The notes: generated from the letters alone by a model not told the origin. A stretch of 64,000 nucleotides of DNA from Citrus sinensis (GCF_022201045.2 NC_068558.1:34429501-34493500), one strand, 5' to 3'. Positions 12,884-25,213 are shown, counted from the first letter of the stretch. A program made the numbers and translations.

Positions 12884-13615
12884 CTTGTTGGTGACCATGT
12901 TCATGTACCAATTAAATATTGTGATTCAAGATGAGTATATATGCAAATTAGGAAGAAAAACAATCTAACTATGATTAATATAATTACCACCCGTTAAGTT
13001 AAAGAAGATTATGTTATCCGGAATCCACGAGATATATATACATCTCTAGCAAATTGGCAAGATCAATAAGAAGTTTGTGGATCATCCCGCCGTAAATAAG
13101 TTTCTTGATGTATTAACAGAAGTTTTGAGTTTATCTTATAATTGTTGTCACTAAAAATTATAACGTGTCCTTTTTAAAATTGTAAAGTGGTGTTCATTTT
13201 TTTTTTCTGACCAATAACTTATATAGATTTGAATATTAATTTGTCCCAAGGCCTAATTGAGTCATTTTCAAATAGTTTTATTTGGATAATTACACGAATT
13301 TAAGTTCTCAGAGAGCTAGAGGATTAAAATTTAATAAAGAAAAATATGAATTTTAAATTTTTATTTACAAAATTTTCCTTTAAATTAGCTTCTCATAATT
13401 TAGCTTCTATTACTTATTGTTTACAGCAAAATAGCTCGTATATAATATATATTTTACTAACCTTTAAGATGTCCTTTTCTACATTTTTTTCCAATTAGTT
13501 TTTATTGATGACAAAATGCCCCCTAGATTAGAGATTTTGGCTCCACCCCTAAATAACAATATATTTGTCAATTTGACGAAATAGAAACATAAAAATTGGT
13601 AAACGATGGAGAAAT

Positions 13616-14130
13616 TGTTAGAACAAGAAATTCTTTTGGTGAAAACCATCACCTACAATTCAGGAACATTTATGTTATATTACTAAGAATCAATAACAAA
13701 TTATGCGGAAACGTACCTAAATTCATAACGTTGAATTGTTGTTTAGGGTTGTGTGGTTGACCTTCCTTATCAACACTTTCTCCTAGAGAGTTTTTTAATT
13801 CTCTCTATGCTCTCTTTCAATGATAGAATATCAGAAAGAATAGAAAGATACGTGTGACTTGAAAACTATAACCACTCATATAGACAACTTTTTCTTGTTG
13901 TCATTAGGTATTCTTAATTATGTCTATCATAAAATTAGAATATTATTAGGTTTCTACACACTAAAGGCTCATACCATTTTAGATACATAAAAGCTCATAA
14001 TACCGAAAACCTTAATAGATAACTTTTAATTGGGCTTAACCTTATATCACAATCTGCAATACATAATTATTCACATATAAACTCAACGTTAGATTAAGGA
14101 TCCAACAATGTTAAATTAAAAAATCCAACA
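13616..14130. mobile_element. Candidate solo LTR (515 bp)
   Basis: The segment starts TGTTAGAAC and ends ATCCAACA, giving the TG...CA ends typical of plant LTRs, and has no coding content. The flanks are GAAAT on the left and GAAAC on the right, a possible 5-bp target duplication with one mismatch. No internal element sequence adjoins it, so it would be a solo LTR. An alternative end is the CCAACA ending at 14107. Confidence 0.35.
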
Positions 14131-15753
14131 GAAACATAAGTTTTTAACAATTTGAAATATTATTGATAAAAGTCCGAATGAGAAAATTAGGATTTAAAGG
14201 CCCTTCTACACAAATCTTAAATATTGCGAATTTACCAAAGTAGGCAATAAATTATTATTATATACTGAAATTCTTCTAAATGAAATAGAGAAAACAAAAT
14301 AAACAGCACTCAAACCTGAAATCTACAAAAATAAAATAAAATAAAAATCATGGAACCAATAGGAAAAATAAGAAAATAACTATAACTTACAAAATGACTA
14401 TAAAAGAAACAAAATTTATGGCCGAGTGGGACAATGTGATTAGATTCTCCTTATCGTAAGCTTTAAAACGATATATTATATGCCCTAAATGGATACATGT
14501 ACCTTAAGTTATGACCTTGAAAAGAAACACTTCTTATCTTACACAATTATCCTACATCATCATTCGTGTTTTATTTTTCATCCTCTAAATGGAATATCTT
14601 GATAATTTTACTTTTACATATTTATCTCTATAAATACTTCTTGAGGAAGTTATCATTACAATAAAGTAAAATCAATGGTTTATTACGAAAGCAATTTTTT
14701 TTTTGTGTGTTTCGCACACTGTATTATATTATGGTGTATTCTATTATTTTAATGTTAGTGTATTGTATTATGTTGTATTGCATTAGAACTGTATTATAAC
14801 AATATTATACAATGTTTAGTGCTATAGTGTATTGTATTAATTTTTTTGATTAATTTAAATTAAATATTATATTATATTATATTATATTAATATATTATGT
14901 TATATTATATTAATATATTTAAATTGTATTAATATTTTATATTATTATTTATTTGAAATTAATATTATTCAAATTTAAATATTTATTATTAGTTATCATA
15001 AATTATAATGTAAAAATAAAAAAATTATATAAAATTAAAATTAATAATAATAATAATAATAATATATTATTATTATTACACAAAAGCAAAAGTCAAAAGC
15101 AAAAAGGCCAAAAAAAAAAAAAAAGCAAGCGGCCGCATTAGCTTGGGCCCATCAATACAATGCTACTATAGCTCTTTATCTACCAAACATGAGCTTGTAT
15201 AAATTTAATGTAATGAGAAGTTTTAATACAACAACCAAACATGCCCTTTATGCATAGGCAACGAACTCCCAGCCGCACTAGTCTCGAGATCCCAAATTTA
15301 ATTTGAAAACTTGAGTTCTAGTCATCGTCTCTCATTTTCCTTCCGATTATAAATATAATTGCGTGGGAGTTAATTTATCTCCCGTTAGTTTGTGGTAAAG
15401 ATGTTATCATCCAAATTTGTGAGAATTAAAATTTAGACCATGTTTTGCTGTAATGCAACATGAAACTAAACCATATTTAGTATTCAAACAGCAGTTAATT
15501 AAGATTCATTATTTCCTTGTCATACATATATGATTCATTATTTCATTTGCCATACATATATGTTGTCAATAGATATAGTCATTTAATGAACTTTTTTTTA
15601 ATTAAAATAGGTGAATAGTTCTCATCATTCCATATTCGAAAACCATTACTTCTCATTCATTTTTCAGTGTATAAATTCGTCTACACACAGCTTCTGAACT
15701 GCAACAAGAATTCACAAACTCTATTGATAGATAATTGCCAAAAAAAAAAAAAC
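14131..15753. other. Very AT-rich intergenic DNA with ATT/TAA repeats
   Basis: No gene is visible. The stretch 14690-15080 is dominated by TATTA-type repeats, including a TAA run at about 15038-15062. The segment ending near 15255 looks like degraded transposon sequence, but I could not define its ends. Confidence 0.5.
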
Positions 15754-16087
15754 ATGTTTAGATTTTCTTTGACTCTCTTCTTTTTCATTATCATCCCAAT
15801 TTTTCTCATCATTCAATCACTGCTACTCAAAGGATGATGATCTTGGGGCGCATCTTCTTTGGATGAAAGAGGAATTTCGTTTTGAATTTACAGTAGATTT
15901 TTGGAAGAAAACTCATTTTGGGTGCGATATGGGTTTCGGTACAAACGAGAGAACCGTCGATGTTTTTCAAACTGGAATTGAGATTCACACCTGTCGCTCT
16001 ACTGGGAATTGCTTTTGGTCAATGAGAGAGGATGGCATCTATTTTAGCAACAATGATCAATCTTGGGTTAAAAAATATGATTGGTAG
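15754..16087 (+). pseudogene. S-protein homologue, decayed copy 2 (internal deletion)
   Basis: From ATG 15754 there is a short hydrophobic signal-like peptide. The SPH core then starts at about 15818 in a different frame (HCYSKDDDLGAHLLWMKEEF) and stays open to TAG 16085-16087, including KKTHFGCDMGF, ERTVDVFQTG, CRSTGNCFWSMRED and YFSNNDQSW. The family segment between the signal peptide and HC-SKDDDLG, present in copy 1, is missing. The deletion and the frame change make it a pseudogene, or at best a leaderless fragment. It is the better preserved of the two copies, which are about 3.7 kb apart. Confidence 0.75.
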
Positions 16088-17725
16088 TGATGATCGTGAA
16101 TGGAATATTAGTACAGTTAATGCCTTTTGATTGATGTTAAAAAAAAAAAATTCAAGTATATTAAGGGATTGATAATATATATTTTGAGAATTTGAACTTC
16201 GTGCCTCTTATATATTTTAACAGAAGAAAGCTTATTATTTAATTCTTGTTTTTGTTAAAAATTATTACCTCTCATGGTTTACATATGATTGCAGGAGCGT
16301 TTTGAGTAAAATTATAAGATTTATAAGCCTATAAATATCATGCGATTAAATAATAATTAATAAGCTATAAATACCATGTGCTATGGAGATTACGCCACCA
16401 TTGCACTACCATGCATTTCAAATCTAACGTAAAGTTGGCCAACACTATGAATTTCACTCCAGTGATAAAGTACAAAGCAACTACTCTCTCACGATGCCGA
16501 AATTAATATAAACCAAAAAAAATCAAATTTGGGGGCCATAATTTCACATTTAATATTTTGAAAGTACCTGTGCAATGTTTATAAAAAAAATTTATATGTT
16601 GTGAGTCTTAATTTAGTTCCGTTTTCAAGTATGATATTAGTTTTAACCAATTTGATATCCATTTACATATTTATTACATTATATTTTGCACATCTTATGT
16701 GATTTTATGAATTATTATTTTTATATAGTTTCTTAATTTTTTATTTTAATTTATAAGTTTGTACAAATATTACGTTTTCTTTATCAATTTTGAATTATCA
16801 TTTCATGCTTCATGTTGAAATTTTCAAGCATATTATCAATTATGATTTGAATTACTGGAAAGCTCGACCCTTAAAGCATTATGCTCTTAGGTATCTTATA
16901 TGACACCTTATTATGTTTTAATTGCATAATAATCATGTGTATATTGCTAACATATTTTGAATTGTCAATATTATTATTAGGATTTGGCTATATTGGAGTT
17001 ACTTTAAGGTAGAGTATCATTTTATAACCACACGATCAAAGTTATAATGAACTTTTTAATATTTATCACTTTACATGTGTGGTTGAGATTCGTATTCTAT
17101 CATAGATCTACTTCAACGTAGCCATAGCCTTATTATTAACTAAGAAAAATACGAAAATTGAGTTTGACCTGCTCTTTAGTCCCGCTAAAAAGAGCTAAAG
17201 GAACATAGAAGGGCATATTCGTCTTTGTCAACAACATAACTAAAAAAAAAAAAACAGTTAGACATTATCTGGTCCTATGTTGTTGGGACATGAACAACAA
17301 TTAAGCAACAATACAAATGTTTCATTGTCTCGAACTTAACAGCTGTTCAAACTTTCTGTTATTAATTCAATTATAATCTTTATAATACTGGTGATGTTAA
17401 CAGTGTTTAGTAATTAAAAACTGTTTTAGTCCACGGTTTGCTTTGGTCATCGTATTACTCTAGTCCATGGCTCAAGCCGGCTGATACAATAACAACGGCC
17501 GGCAATTTGAAATTACAAAAATTAAAAATTGTTTGTGCAATCCCAATGAAGAAATTAGCTGGACGAAAACTCCTTACTAAACCCTCTTCATTTTCAGAAC
17601 AGGCTACTTACTTTAATTACGTGATAGCCCCTCTAATTAGGAAATTATTTGCAATTACTAATAAGGTCATTTTGTTTTGATTTGCAAATTAATAGTATTG
17701 AGTTGCTAAAGATTTTGTTTGAAAG
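16088..17725. other. Intergenic DNA and promoter side of the CERBERUS-like gene
   Basis: No gene is recognised. A short open frame at 17438-17680 has no family resemblance and ends before the E3 ligase start, so I treat it as 5' flanking or leader sequence. The rest is AT-rich. Confidence 0.5.
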
Positions 17726-20700
17726 ATGGCTGGAAATTACAGATTCGCGATGGATCAAAAGGATATTGTAAGATTAATGATAGCAAGTGTGGGAAGTTTC
17801 ATACAAGATCGGTTGATTAACCAGGATGAAAGGACTCAACACAAAGAGCAGTGTGCTGAGAGGCTAGCAGCTGAAGATGGGAGCAATGATAAAGACTCCG
17901 AGTTTAGATACTCCGATCAAGCAGTACTGGCCAATTTGGATTGGGGCATTGAAGCACTTGAAGAAGCTATTAACACCTCGAATATGGAGACTAAGCTTGC
18001 GCGATTAGACTACGCGGAGAAGATGCTACAAGTATGTGCCATGCTGGATTCAGATCAGCAAACCGCTGGAGTTCCTAACTTCTATCTATCTGCTTGGGCT
18101 CATCTAAATCTATCGTATCTTTGGAAACTGAGGAATAATGTTCACAACTCGGTGCTTCATGTACTCGAGATGTTTTCTATTGATCCTTTCTTCTCGCGGA
18201 TTGATTTTGCACCCGAGCTTTGGAAAGAATTGTTTCTCCCACAAATGAGTTCAATTGTTGGGTGGTATTCGGAGGCAAGGCATAGGCTTGTGATGGAAGC
18301 AATCCCTGATTCTTCTGATTTGTCATTTACAGCTGATTTGGATCAATTCTTCAATGAGTCTTTGATCTTTTCTATGAGGCCTGAACAGGTAGAGAAGTTG
18401 CAGCAGCTTGAGCAGCTTTATGGAGATTCATTAGATGAGAATACGCGAATGTTTGCTAAATATTATAAGGATTGTATGAACTCTGATTCGAGTACTCGTA
18501 CCAAGGTGATCCCAATGCTGCCAATTGCAGAACCGCCGGCGACTCCTTTGCATGAGTTCAGTCGATCAATTCCTGATTACGTAAAATTTGGTCCTGTCTT
18601 GCCTAAGAGCGCAGGATTTTCAGCTGTTCTTAAATCAAAAAGTAATATGAGAGGACCTAACAGGTTAGTTTCAAATTTGTGGTGACCCTTCTAGTTTTGT
18701 AGTCATCTATTCAACTTCTCAACTGATTTTAGGCTCTAAATATATGCATATCTTCATTTGGGTTTGCAGAATGAATGTGACTTCCATGCCCTCACAGGAT
18801 CTTGATGAATCTCTTGTGTGGGATCCTCAAGTGAGCTTGCTTTATGTAGATACACACACACACACGCACCCAGTTACCCATTGCATAAAATCAATGCCTC
18901 AACGGATTTATAATTTTATATAAACAATCTTTTATTCTTGGCGACAATGCCAGGGGGACATGCTTGAGGAGAATGAATATGAATCCGATTATGAGCCTGT
19001 TGATGATTATATTAATTCTGGAAACCCTAACTCGGCGTCTCCTAGTGGGGCAAAAATGATTAAGGATGAGGAAAGTGAGCTGAAAGAACATGTCAATCCA
19101 ATTTTCTCTCCTATAGATTCTCCCAAAACCCGTAGTCCGAAAATTTCATCTCCAAAACCAGATGTGCAGAATTTATCTCCCAAAACTGATGTGCACGGTC
19201 GAAAAGAACCCAAATCTTTATTGCGACTTCTGTCCAGCCGCATATCTCATAGCCCTGTACCGACCTCTTCGCCATCGTCTCCACAATTGAGTAAAGATTA
19301 CAGCATTAGCTCAGCAGACTCAGATGGTGAATTGGTAGTTTGTTAAAAACTTACGAACACTCAAGTTATTTTATTTGCTTTGTTAAAATGTTGGACTTCT
19401 ACTAATTGTCACTTTTCAATTAGGAGAAGCAGAAAAGCTCAACGAGAAACTCTTCTCGAGCAAGGAGTATGAGTTACGAAGATGTGAACATTGTTTTGCT
19501 GGAGAACAGGTAGGCAGTACGCAGTACTTTTATTCAAGTTTGTTACTTATGTAGTTTAATAGACAATCCTGCCATTACATAGAGTTTACAAAATTTCTTT
19601 CAAAGAATTATTAATCTTTTTGAATTCTGCAGTCCCTGCAATGAAAGTGACGAAGGAAGCCAAAGCTGCAATTCGCTCCCTTGCTCCGAGAAGATGACTT
19701 CCAGATCAAGACCGCCAAAAGATTTTGTCTGTCCTATAACAGGCCAGATTTTCAATGATCCAGTTACCCTTGAAACTGGTCAGACGTATGAGAGAAAAGC
19801 GATTCAAGAATGGCTAAAAAGAGGAAATACGACGTGTCCCATTACAAGGCAACCTCTCTGTTCAAATTCACTGCCAAAAACAAACTACGTCTTGAAGAGA
19901 CTTATAACATCTTGGAAGGAGCAGTATCCTGATCTTGCTCAGGAATTTTCCTACTCCGAAACGCCAAAGCATTCATTTGGGTCCTCCCCCTTAAAAGACA
20001 TGACTTTGGCATCTAGTCCATCTAGAACTTTCAATTTTCACATTCATAACAATACGGATGATCATATCAATGAAAGGCGCAAAAGATTTACACAAGCGGC
20101 AAATGCTACATCACCGACTAGTGTGATATCTCAAGCTTCTGTCGAAACAATTATAAATGGGTTGAAACCTTATGTTACATGTCTTTGTACTTCAGAAAAC
20201 TTGCAAGAATGTGAAACCGCAGTGTTGGCAATTGCGAGATTGTGGAAGGAGTCAAAGGGTGATCCTGGGGTTCATGCTTATTTGTTGAAACCAACAATTA
20301 TAAATGGGTTTGCGGAGATATTATCAGCCTCTTTGAGTAGAGAAGTTTTGAGAACATCAGTTTACATTCTCTCTGAGCTGATGGTTGCTGATGAAAGTGT
20401 TGGAGATATTCTTACCAGCGTAGATTCTGATTTCGATTGCTTGGCTGCTCTTCTGAAAAATGGCCTAGGGGAGGCTGCCGTGCTTATATACCAGCTGAGA
20501 CCAGCATTTGCTCAGCTTTCAGCGCATGAATTTATACCCTCCCTTGTTCAGCTAGTACTGAACAAAACTGAAGAGTTTGATGAACTGCAATTTGTGATGG
20601 AGCCCAAGGATGCTGCCATAGAAATGCTTGACCAGATACTAATGGGAGGAGATAAAAAAAGCAGGTCCATCACTGCTTTGAGTCTCATTTCCGCCAACGG

Positions 20701-23700
20701 GATTCCTGCCTTAATTAAGTGTTTGGATAGGGTTGAAGAAAGGAGGTCCATTGTTTCCATACTCCTATGTTGTATGCACGCTGATAAAAGTTGCAAAACT
20801 TTGATAGCAAAGAGAATTGAGCTATCCCATGTTCTTGATTTGTTTCATGATGGAAATGATAGCGTGAGAGGCATATGCATCAATTTCCTCTCGGAGCTGG
20901 TGCTGTTGAATAGGTTAATTTATGTTCTCTCTTATATGTTTTACGTATCAAATCTTCACTTGTCTTGATGGTAATAACCATACTATATTTTGTAACGTTG
21001 GTATCTCATTGTTTTTCATTTTGCTTTTGCCCATTTGTTTCAGGAGGACCTTTAGCAACCAGATTTTGCAAGTAATTAGAGATGAAGGATCATTTAGTAC
21101 CATGCACACCTTTCTTGTTTATCTGCAGATGGCTCCAATGGAGCAGCAACCTGCCACAGCCTCTCTACTTCTTCAGTTGGATCTCCTGGTTTGTGTTGTC
21201 TCTTTGAAAATCAACCACAATAATTAAGCTTGTACAAATATATTTTAGTAAACATCATGATGTCTAATCATAGATTCTTACAATTCTTTTGTCCAGGTTG
21301 AGCCACGGAAGATGAGTATGTATAGGGAAGAAGCTGTAGAGGCACTAATTGAAGCACTCCGCAGGAAGGATTTTCCAAACTCCCAAATGATGGCTCTAGA
21401 TGCTTTACTATCGCTAACTGGGCGTTTCACTTTTTCGGGGAAGTCCTACACGGAAGCTTTGTTGCTCAAGATTGCAGGGTTTGATCAACCTTACAATGCA
21501 CTTATGAAGCCAGAGCGACTGAGTAAACCTGAATCTGAAATGGTGGAATCAATGGTTTGCATCTATGGTTTTTGGCTGATTTCGGAACCTGTTATTCTTT
21601 AATATTTGCATTCAGTTGTATGTCAATAGTCACTTATATTTTTGAATGTAGGAAGAGGAAGAACAAGCTGCATGCTCCTGGGAGAAAAGGGTGGCTTTTG
21701 TACTCTGCAATCATGAGAAAGGCTCAATATTTAAGGCTTTGGAGGAATGCCTCAAAAGTAATTCTTTAGAGATGGCCAAGTCTTGCCTTGTAATTGCTAC
21801 GTGGCTAACTCACATGCTTTCCACTCTTCCTGATACTGGTGTAAGAGGCACCGCTCGTAGGTCTTTGCTTGATGAATTCATCAATGTGCTCCAATCCTCG
21901 AAGAACCTGGAGGAGAAAATTTTGACAACCCTTGCTTTGAAAACTTTCATCTCTGATTCAGGTAAATTTTAGTCTAAAGAAATTTAACATTACAAGCATA
22001 TTTTTTAAAATGAGTTTAACGACTGTTTAACAAAATTTCATGATATCAAGTTGCACTAGAGGAACTAGGAAAGTATGCTAAATGCATATATGGGACCTTG
22101 AGAAAGCTTAAGAAGTATTCAGCTGTGGTCACAGATATACAGAAAGCTTTAATGAATTTGTCATCAGTCAATGCAGTAAGTACCACTTTTGCTGTGTTTA
22201 GTGCAAGTAATGCCGACAGTTACTTAAGTACCTTAAATTTTTCTGCTTTGCAGACAGAGTTGTGGCATTGCACTGAAGTAACTGAGTTGGATTCAAGCAC
22301 AAATGGTGAGGTTCTCTCTCTGATTCACCTCAAAGGTCGCGTTTTGAGCAGCCATTCCGATGGCACTATAAAGGTATGAGCTCATACAAACACACTCATC
22401 TTATACAAACACCAATTCGTTAGTCTAACAACTAGGTTTGGTCTTGTCTTGATTCTAGATGTGGGATTCTGGGAAGAGGGTTTTGAGATTGATTCAAGAA
22501 GTTCGCGAGCACACAAAAGCTGTGACGTGCCTCTATGTTCCATCTTCAGGTGACAAACTATACAGCGGTTCCTTAGACAAAGCAATTCGGGTAAGTCTTC
22601 TCGTATCAGTAAAACAATCTTCCTAAGAAGTGAAAGCAACAACAACAGCTTTAAATGTACATCCTCAACCAGGTCTGGTCCATCAAACCAGAAGAAATTC
22701 ATTGCCTTCAAGTTCATAATGTAAAAGAGGCAGTAACCGAGTTGACAGCCAACGCTGAAATTGCTTGTTTTGCTTCCCCAGCAACCGGCGTTAAGGCAAG
22801 TATATACATACATTCTGTTCCATGTGAGCAATTTGTTACAAAGATCAGTAACAAAAGAAATCTAGCTGAAAAGATAACATAATGTAACAGGTGTACAATT
22901 GGTCAGGGGCAATAAAGCACATAAACTTCAATAAACATGTGAAATCTCTGGTAATGACCGGAGATAAACTGTACTGCGGTTGCTCTGGTTATAGTATCCA
23001 GGTACACACATTCTTGGTTCTCCAACGCACTTGTTTAAATAGACTCCGTGCTTATAATTTAACCATGCAGGAGGTGGATTTGGGCAATTTAACATCAACC
23101 ACATTCTATGCTGGGACAAAAAAGTTGCTCGGGAAACAAACTATACATTCCTTGCATATGCATAATGGCCTTCTCTTCGTAGGTGGCTCTTCAGTTGATG
23201 GCACAGCCGGAAAGGTAGGCGAGGAACTATTTTCATTGGAATGATTCGTGTCACTATCAGTAAACTAAACTGACTGATTTTTTAACTTTGTTGCAAACAA
23301 TTTTTATTTATTTATTTTTTTTTGGGGGGGATTATTGAAGGTGTTTAGTATCTCAAGCAAGACAGCTGTGGGATCATTCACAACAGGGATCGATATTCAG
23401 CACCTAGCTGTCAATAGTGACTTCATATTTACTGCTACAAAGTGTGGGACCATTGAGGTTTGGTTGAAGGAAAGAGTCACCAGAGTTGCCTCTGTTAAGG
23501 CTAATAATAGTGGTGGGGGGCATGCCAAAATTACATGTATGGTAGCTGATAACGATGTGGGCATGCTGTATGCTGGCTCATCTGATGGCAAAATCCAGGT
23601 AGTATGTTTAATCGATGAAATATATACATACACACAATCAAGAGTCCTGTAAAATTGTGATTTCTCATTTGGTTTTCTATGTAATCCGATTTTTGCAGGC

Positions 23701-23716
23701 TTGGGCACTGGAGTAG
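17726..23716 (+). CDS. CERBERUS/LIN-type E3 ubiquitin ligase (U-box, ARM, WD40), 16 exons, 1496 aa
   Basis: Exons: 17726-18663, 18770-18830, 18954-19334, 19424-19509, 19633-20913, 21044-21188, 21297-21554, 21652-21961, 22051-22175, 22254-22373, 22459-22590, 22673-22795, 22891-23001, 23071-23214, 23341-23598 and 23699-23716. All phases join, giving 1496 residues, close to legume CERBERUS/LIN. The N-terminal region is the conserved LIN-specific part (MDQKDIVR, AERLAAEDGS). A U-box lies near residues 515-590 (KDFVCPITGQIFNDPVTLE, CPITRQPL), followed by ARM-like helices and, from about residue 1195, WD40 repeats (SHSDGTIK, YSGSLDKAIR, GSSDGKIQ). The predicted role is E2-dependent ubiquitination; in legumes LIN/CERBERUS is needed for infection-thread growth and also acts in arbuscular mycorrhiza. 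Intron 12 uses a GC donor (AAG|GCAAGT). The start matches the family N-terminus. Confidence 0.94.
18849..18866. repeat. (CA)n microsatellite in intron 2 of the E3 ligase gene
   Basis: A short CA dinucleotide run with one C-to-G interruption, inside the intron between 18830 and 18954. Confidence 0.7.
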
Positions 23717-24194
23717 ACGGTCATCCATATAAGTAGTTGTGATATTTATATATGTTGATCTTTAAATTTGTAAATCAAGCACTGTGATTTGATTGATTTC
23801 ACTTCTTTTAATATGTTAAAAATTATAGCTAAGGGGTTTTGTTGAGACTTGAGAGTATTAATCAGCAAGGCAAATTCATTTTAATAAATTTAATATAATT
23901 TCATCACATGATTCCATAGATGTCACCCAAAAAAAAAAACACTCAAAAATTGAATTATTTTGACCAAAAGAATAGAATCAAATAGAACAAATGAATACAA
24001 CACAATCGAAACAAAAACAGTAGTCACAAAACTTTACAAACACACAGCAGCCGCAGGCTGGAGTGGAGTATAAAATAAACTTTTTTATACTCTGGCCCCT
24101 CCAACTTTGACATCCGAACATATTTCCCCCTTTTTAACTTTTTAAATTCTCACCCTCAAACTTTACCAACTTTTCATTCGCCTCCCTTGTTCTG
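23717..24194. other. Intergenic space between convergent genes
   Basis: It holds the 3' ends of the plus-strand E3 ligase gene and the minus-strand membrane protein gene. It is AT-rich with an A run near 23930, and nothing else is recognised. Confidence 0.5.
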
Positions 24195-24758
24195 TTAAAC
24201 ATAAACTTGAAATGGCCGTGACCAAGCTTTCGAATCCTCCTCCTGAAACCTGCTGGCGCCGGCGGCTCCACTGTTACTTCCACCAACAAAAGCATGGTAC
24301 CTCAACAGGAAAGTAAGCGCAAGCACGACCCACTCCAAGAAGAAGATCAAAACGGAGAGAGCACCGGCGAGTTTGAGAATGACAGCGCCGTCTTCTTCTC
24401 TGACGTAAGACTTCAAGTAGCCCAAGAAATCACTGGTGCTGGCGAAGATGAGGACGGAGACGGAGCCCTGGAAGATTCCGGTGAGGACGGTGGCGACCAT
24501 GTGGGCGGCGTAGCACTTGTTTGAGGAGGAGGTGGCGACGGAGAGGGAGGAGACGGCGATGAAGATGGTGAGGACGTGGAGGAGGATGAGGAAGAAGCCG
24601 ACGAGGGAGGGAAAGAGGCGGAGGGAGAGGGTGAGGAAGATGAAGCTTGAGGAGGCGGCTAAGAGGATGTAGTTGCTGATAAGCAGGAGCTTGTGTTTGC
24701 GGGAGTGGGTTTCGGCGAATGACGACGACGATGGGTTGATGTTGAAGGAGACGCCCAT
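24195..24758 (-). CDS. Small four-helix plant membrane protein, function unknown (about 187 aa)
   Basis: Single exon. The frame is open from an upstream Met at 24902, but the 48 residues before the Met at 24758 are Ser-rich and AT-biased, so I take 24758 (MGVSFNINPSSSSF...) as the start. Four hydrophobic segments are visible, roughly at residues 22-47, 50-73, 83-108 and 128-152, followed by a polar C-terminus with an Arg-Phe-Gln-rich tail. This pattern resembles uncharacterised plant four-helix membrane proteins. I do not recognise a named family and do not assign a function. A CACGTG G-box lies about 205 bp upstream of the start. Confidence 0.8.
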   Translation of the reverse strand: MGVSFNINPSSSSFAETHSRKHKLLLISNYILLAASSSFIFLTLSLRLFPSLVGFFLILLHVLTIFIAVSSLSVATSSSNKCYAAHMVATVLTGIFQGSVSVLIFASTSDFLGYLKSYVREEDGAVILKLAGALSVLIFFLEWVVLALTFLLRYHAFVGGSNSGAAGASRFQEEDSKAWSRPFQVYV

Positions 24759-24961
24759 TGTTGTTGCTGTTACTGAGAGATATCTGTTAGAGCTTGATTT
24801 GTTGATGATTTGAAGAGATATTGATGATGATGAACTGAAAGATTTTGTTGGGGGAGATCGGAGATGCGAAGAAGGGTATTTAAAAGGAAGAAGATGGAGC
24901 AACGGTCATATTTCTTTTGAAAAATTTTTGCCTTTGGGGGGAATGTGAACGTTGGAAGAGG

Positions 24962-24970
24962 ACACGTGGC
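24962..24970. promoter_or_regulatory. G-box/ABRE-like element ACACGTGGC
   Basis: ACACGTGGC is the classic plant G-box/ABRE core bound by bZIP (ABF) and bHLH (PIF) factors. It lies about 205 bp upstream of the minus-strand membrane protein start and 150 bp from the tRNA gene. Its function is inferred from the motif and position only. Confidence 0.4.
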
Positions 24971-24978
24971 CAATTAGG

Positions 24979-25064
24979 TAGCAAGTTTGCAAGTTCACAA
25001 CGGTCGGGAAAAGGCAATAGATAGCAAGTTTGCAAGTTCACAACGGTCGGGAAAAGGCAATAGA
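24979..25064. repeat. Perfect 43-bp tandem duplication
   Basis: The unit starting TAGCAAGTTTGCAAGTTC is present twice in direct contact (24979-25021 and 25022-25064) with no mismatch. It lies between the membrane protein promoter and the tRNA-Ala gene. Confidence 0.95.
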
Positions 25065-25111
25065 TGTTAGTTAAGGTTCAAACCTTATTACGAACGCTTG
25101 AGTTTGCATCC

Positions 25112-25184
25112 GGGGATGTAGCTCAGATGGTAGAGCGCTCGCTTAGCATGCGAGAGGTACGGGGATCGATACCCCGCATCTCCA
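25112..25184 (+). tRNA. tRNA-Ala (AGC)
   Basis: 73-nt cloverleaf. The acceptor stem GGGGATG pairs with CATCTCC, with discriminator A at 25184. The anticodon stem CTCGC/GCGAG encloses loop TTAGCAT with anticodon AGC at 25145-25147. The T arm is CGGGG ATCGATA CCCCG, where B-box sequence GATCGATAC replaces the usual GTTCGAATC. The A box (TAGCTCAGATGG) is intact, there is no intron, and the CCA is not encoded. A T-run follows at 25200-25205. Confidence 0.97.
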
Positions 25185-25199
25185 TCTTATAGAAGCCAG

Positions 25200-25213
25200 T
25201 TTTTTATTTTTTT
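25200..25213 (+). terminator. RNA polymerase III T-run terminator of tRNA-Ala
   Basis: Two runs of six or more T residues begin 16 bases after the mature tRNA end, the expected position for Pol III termination. Confidence 0.7.

Noticed and set aside
17438..17680. 80-codon plus-strand frame upstream of the CERBERUS-like gene
   Set aside because: No family resemblance, and the E3 ligase start at 17726 matches the conserved N-terminus of the family without it.
24294..24524. Plus-strand acidic open frame opposite the membrane protein gene
   Set aside because: It is the antisense shadow of a hydrophobic, Ser-rich coding sequence; no start context or family resemblance.
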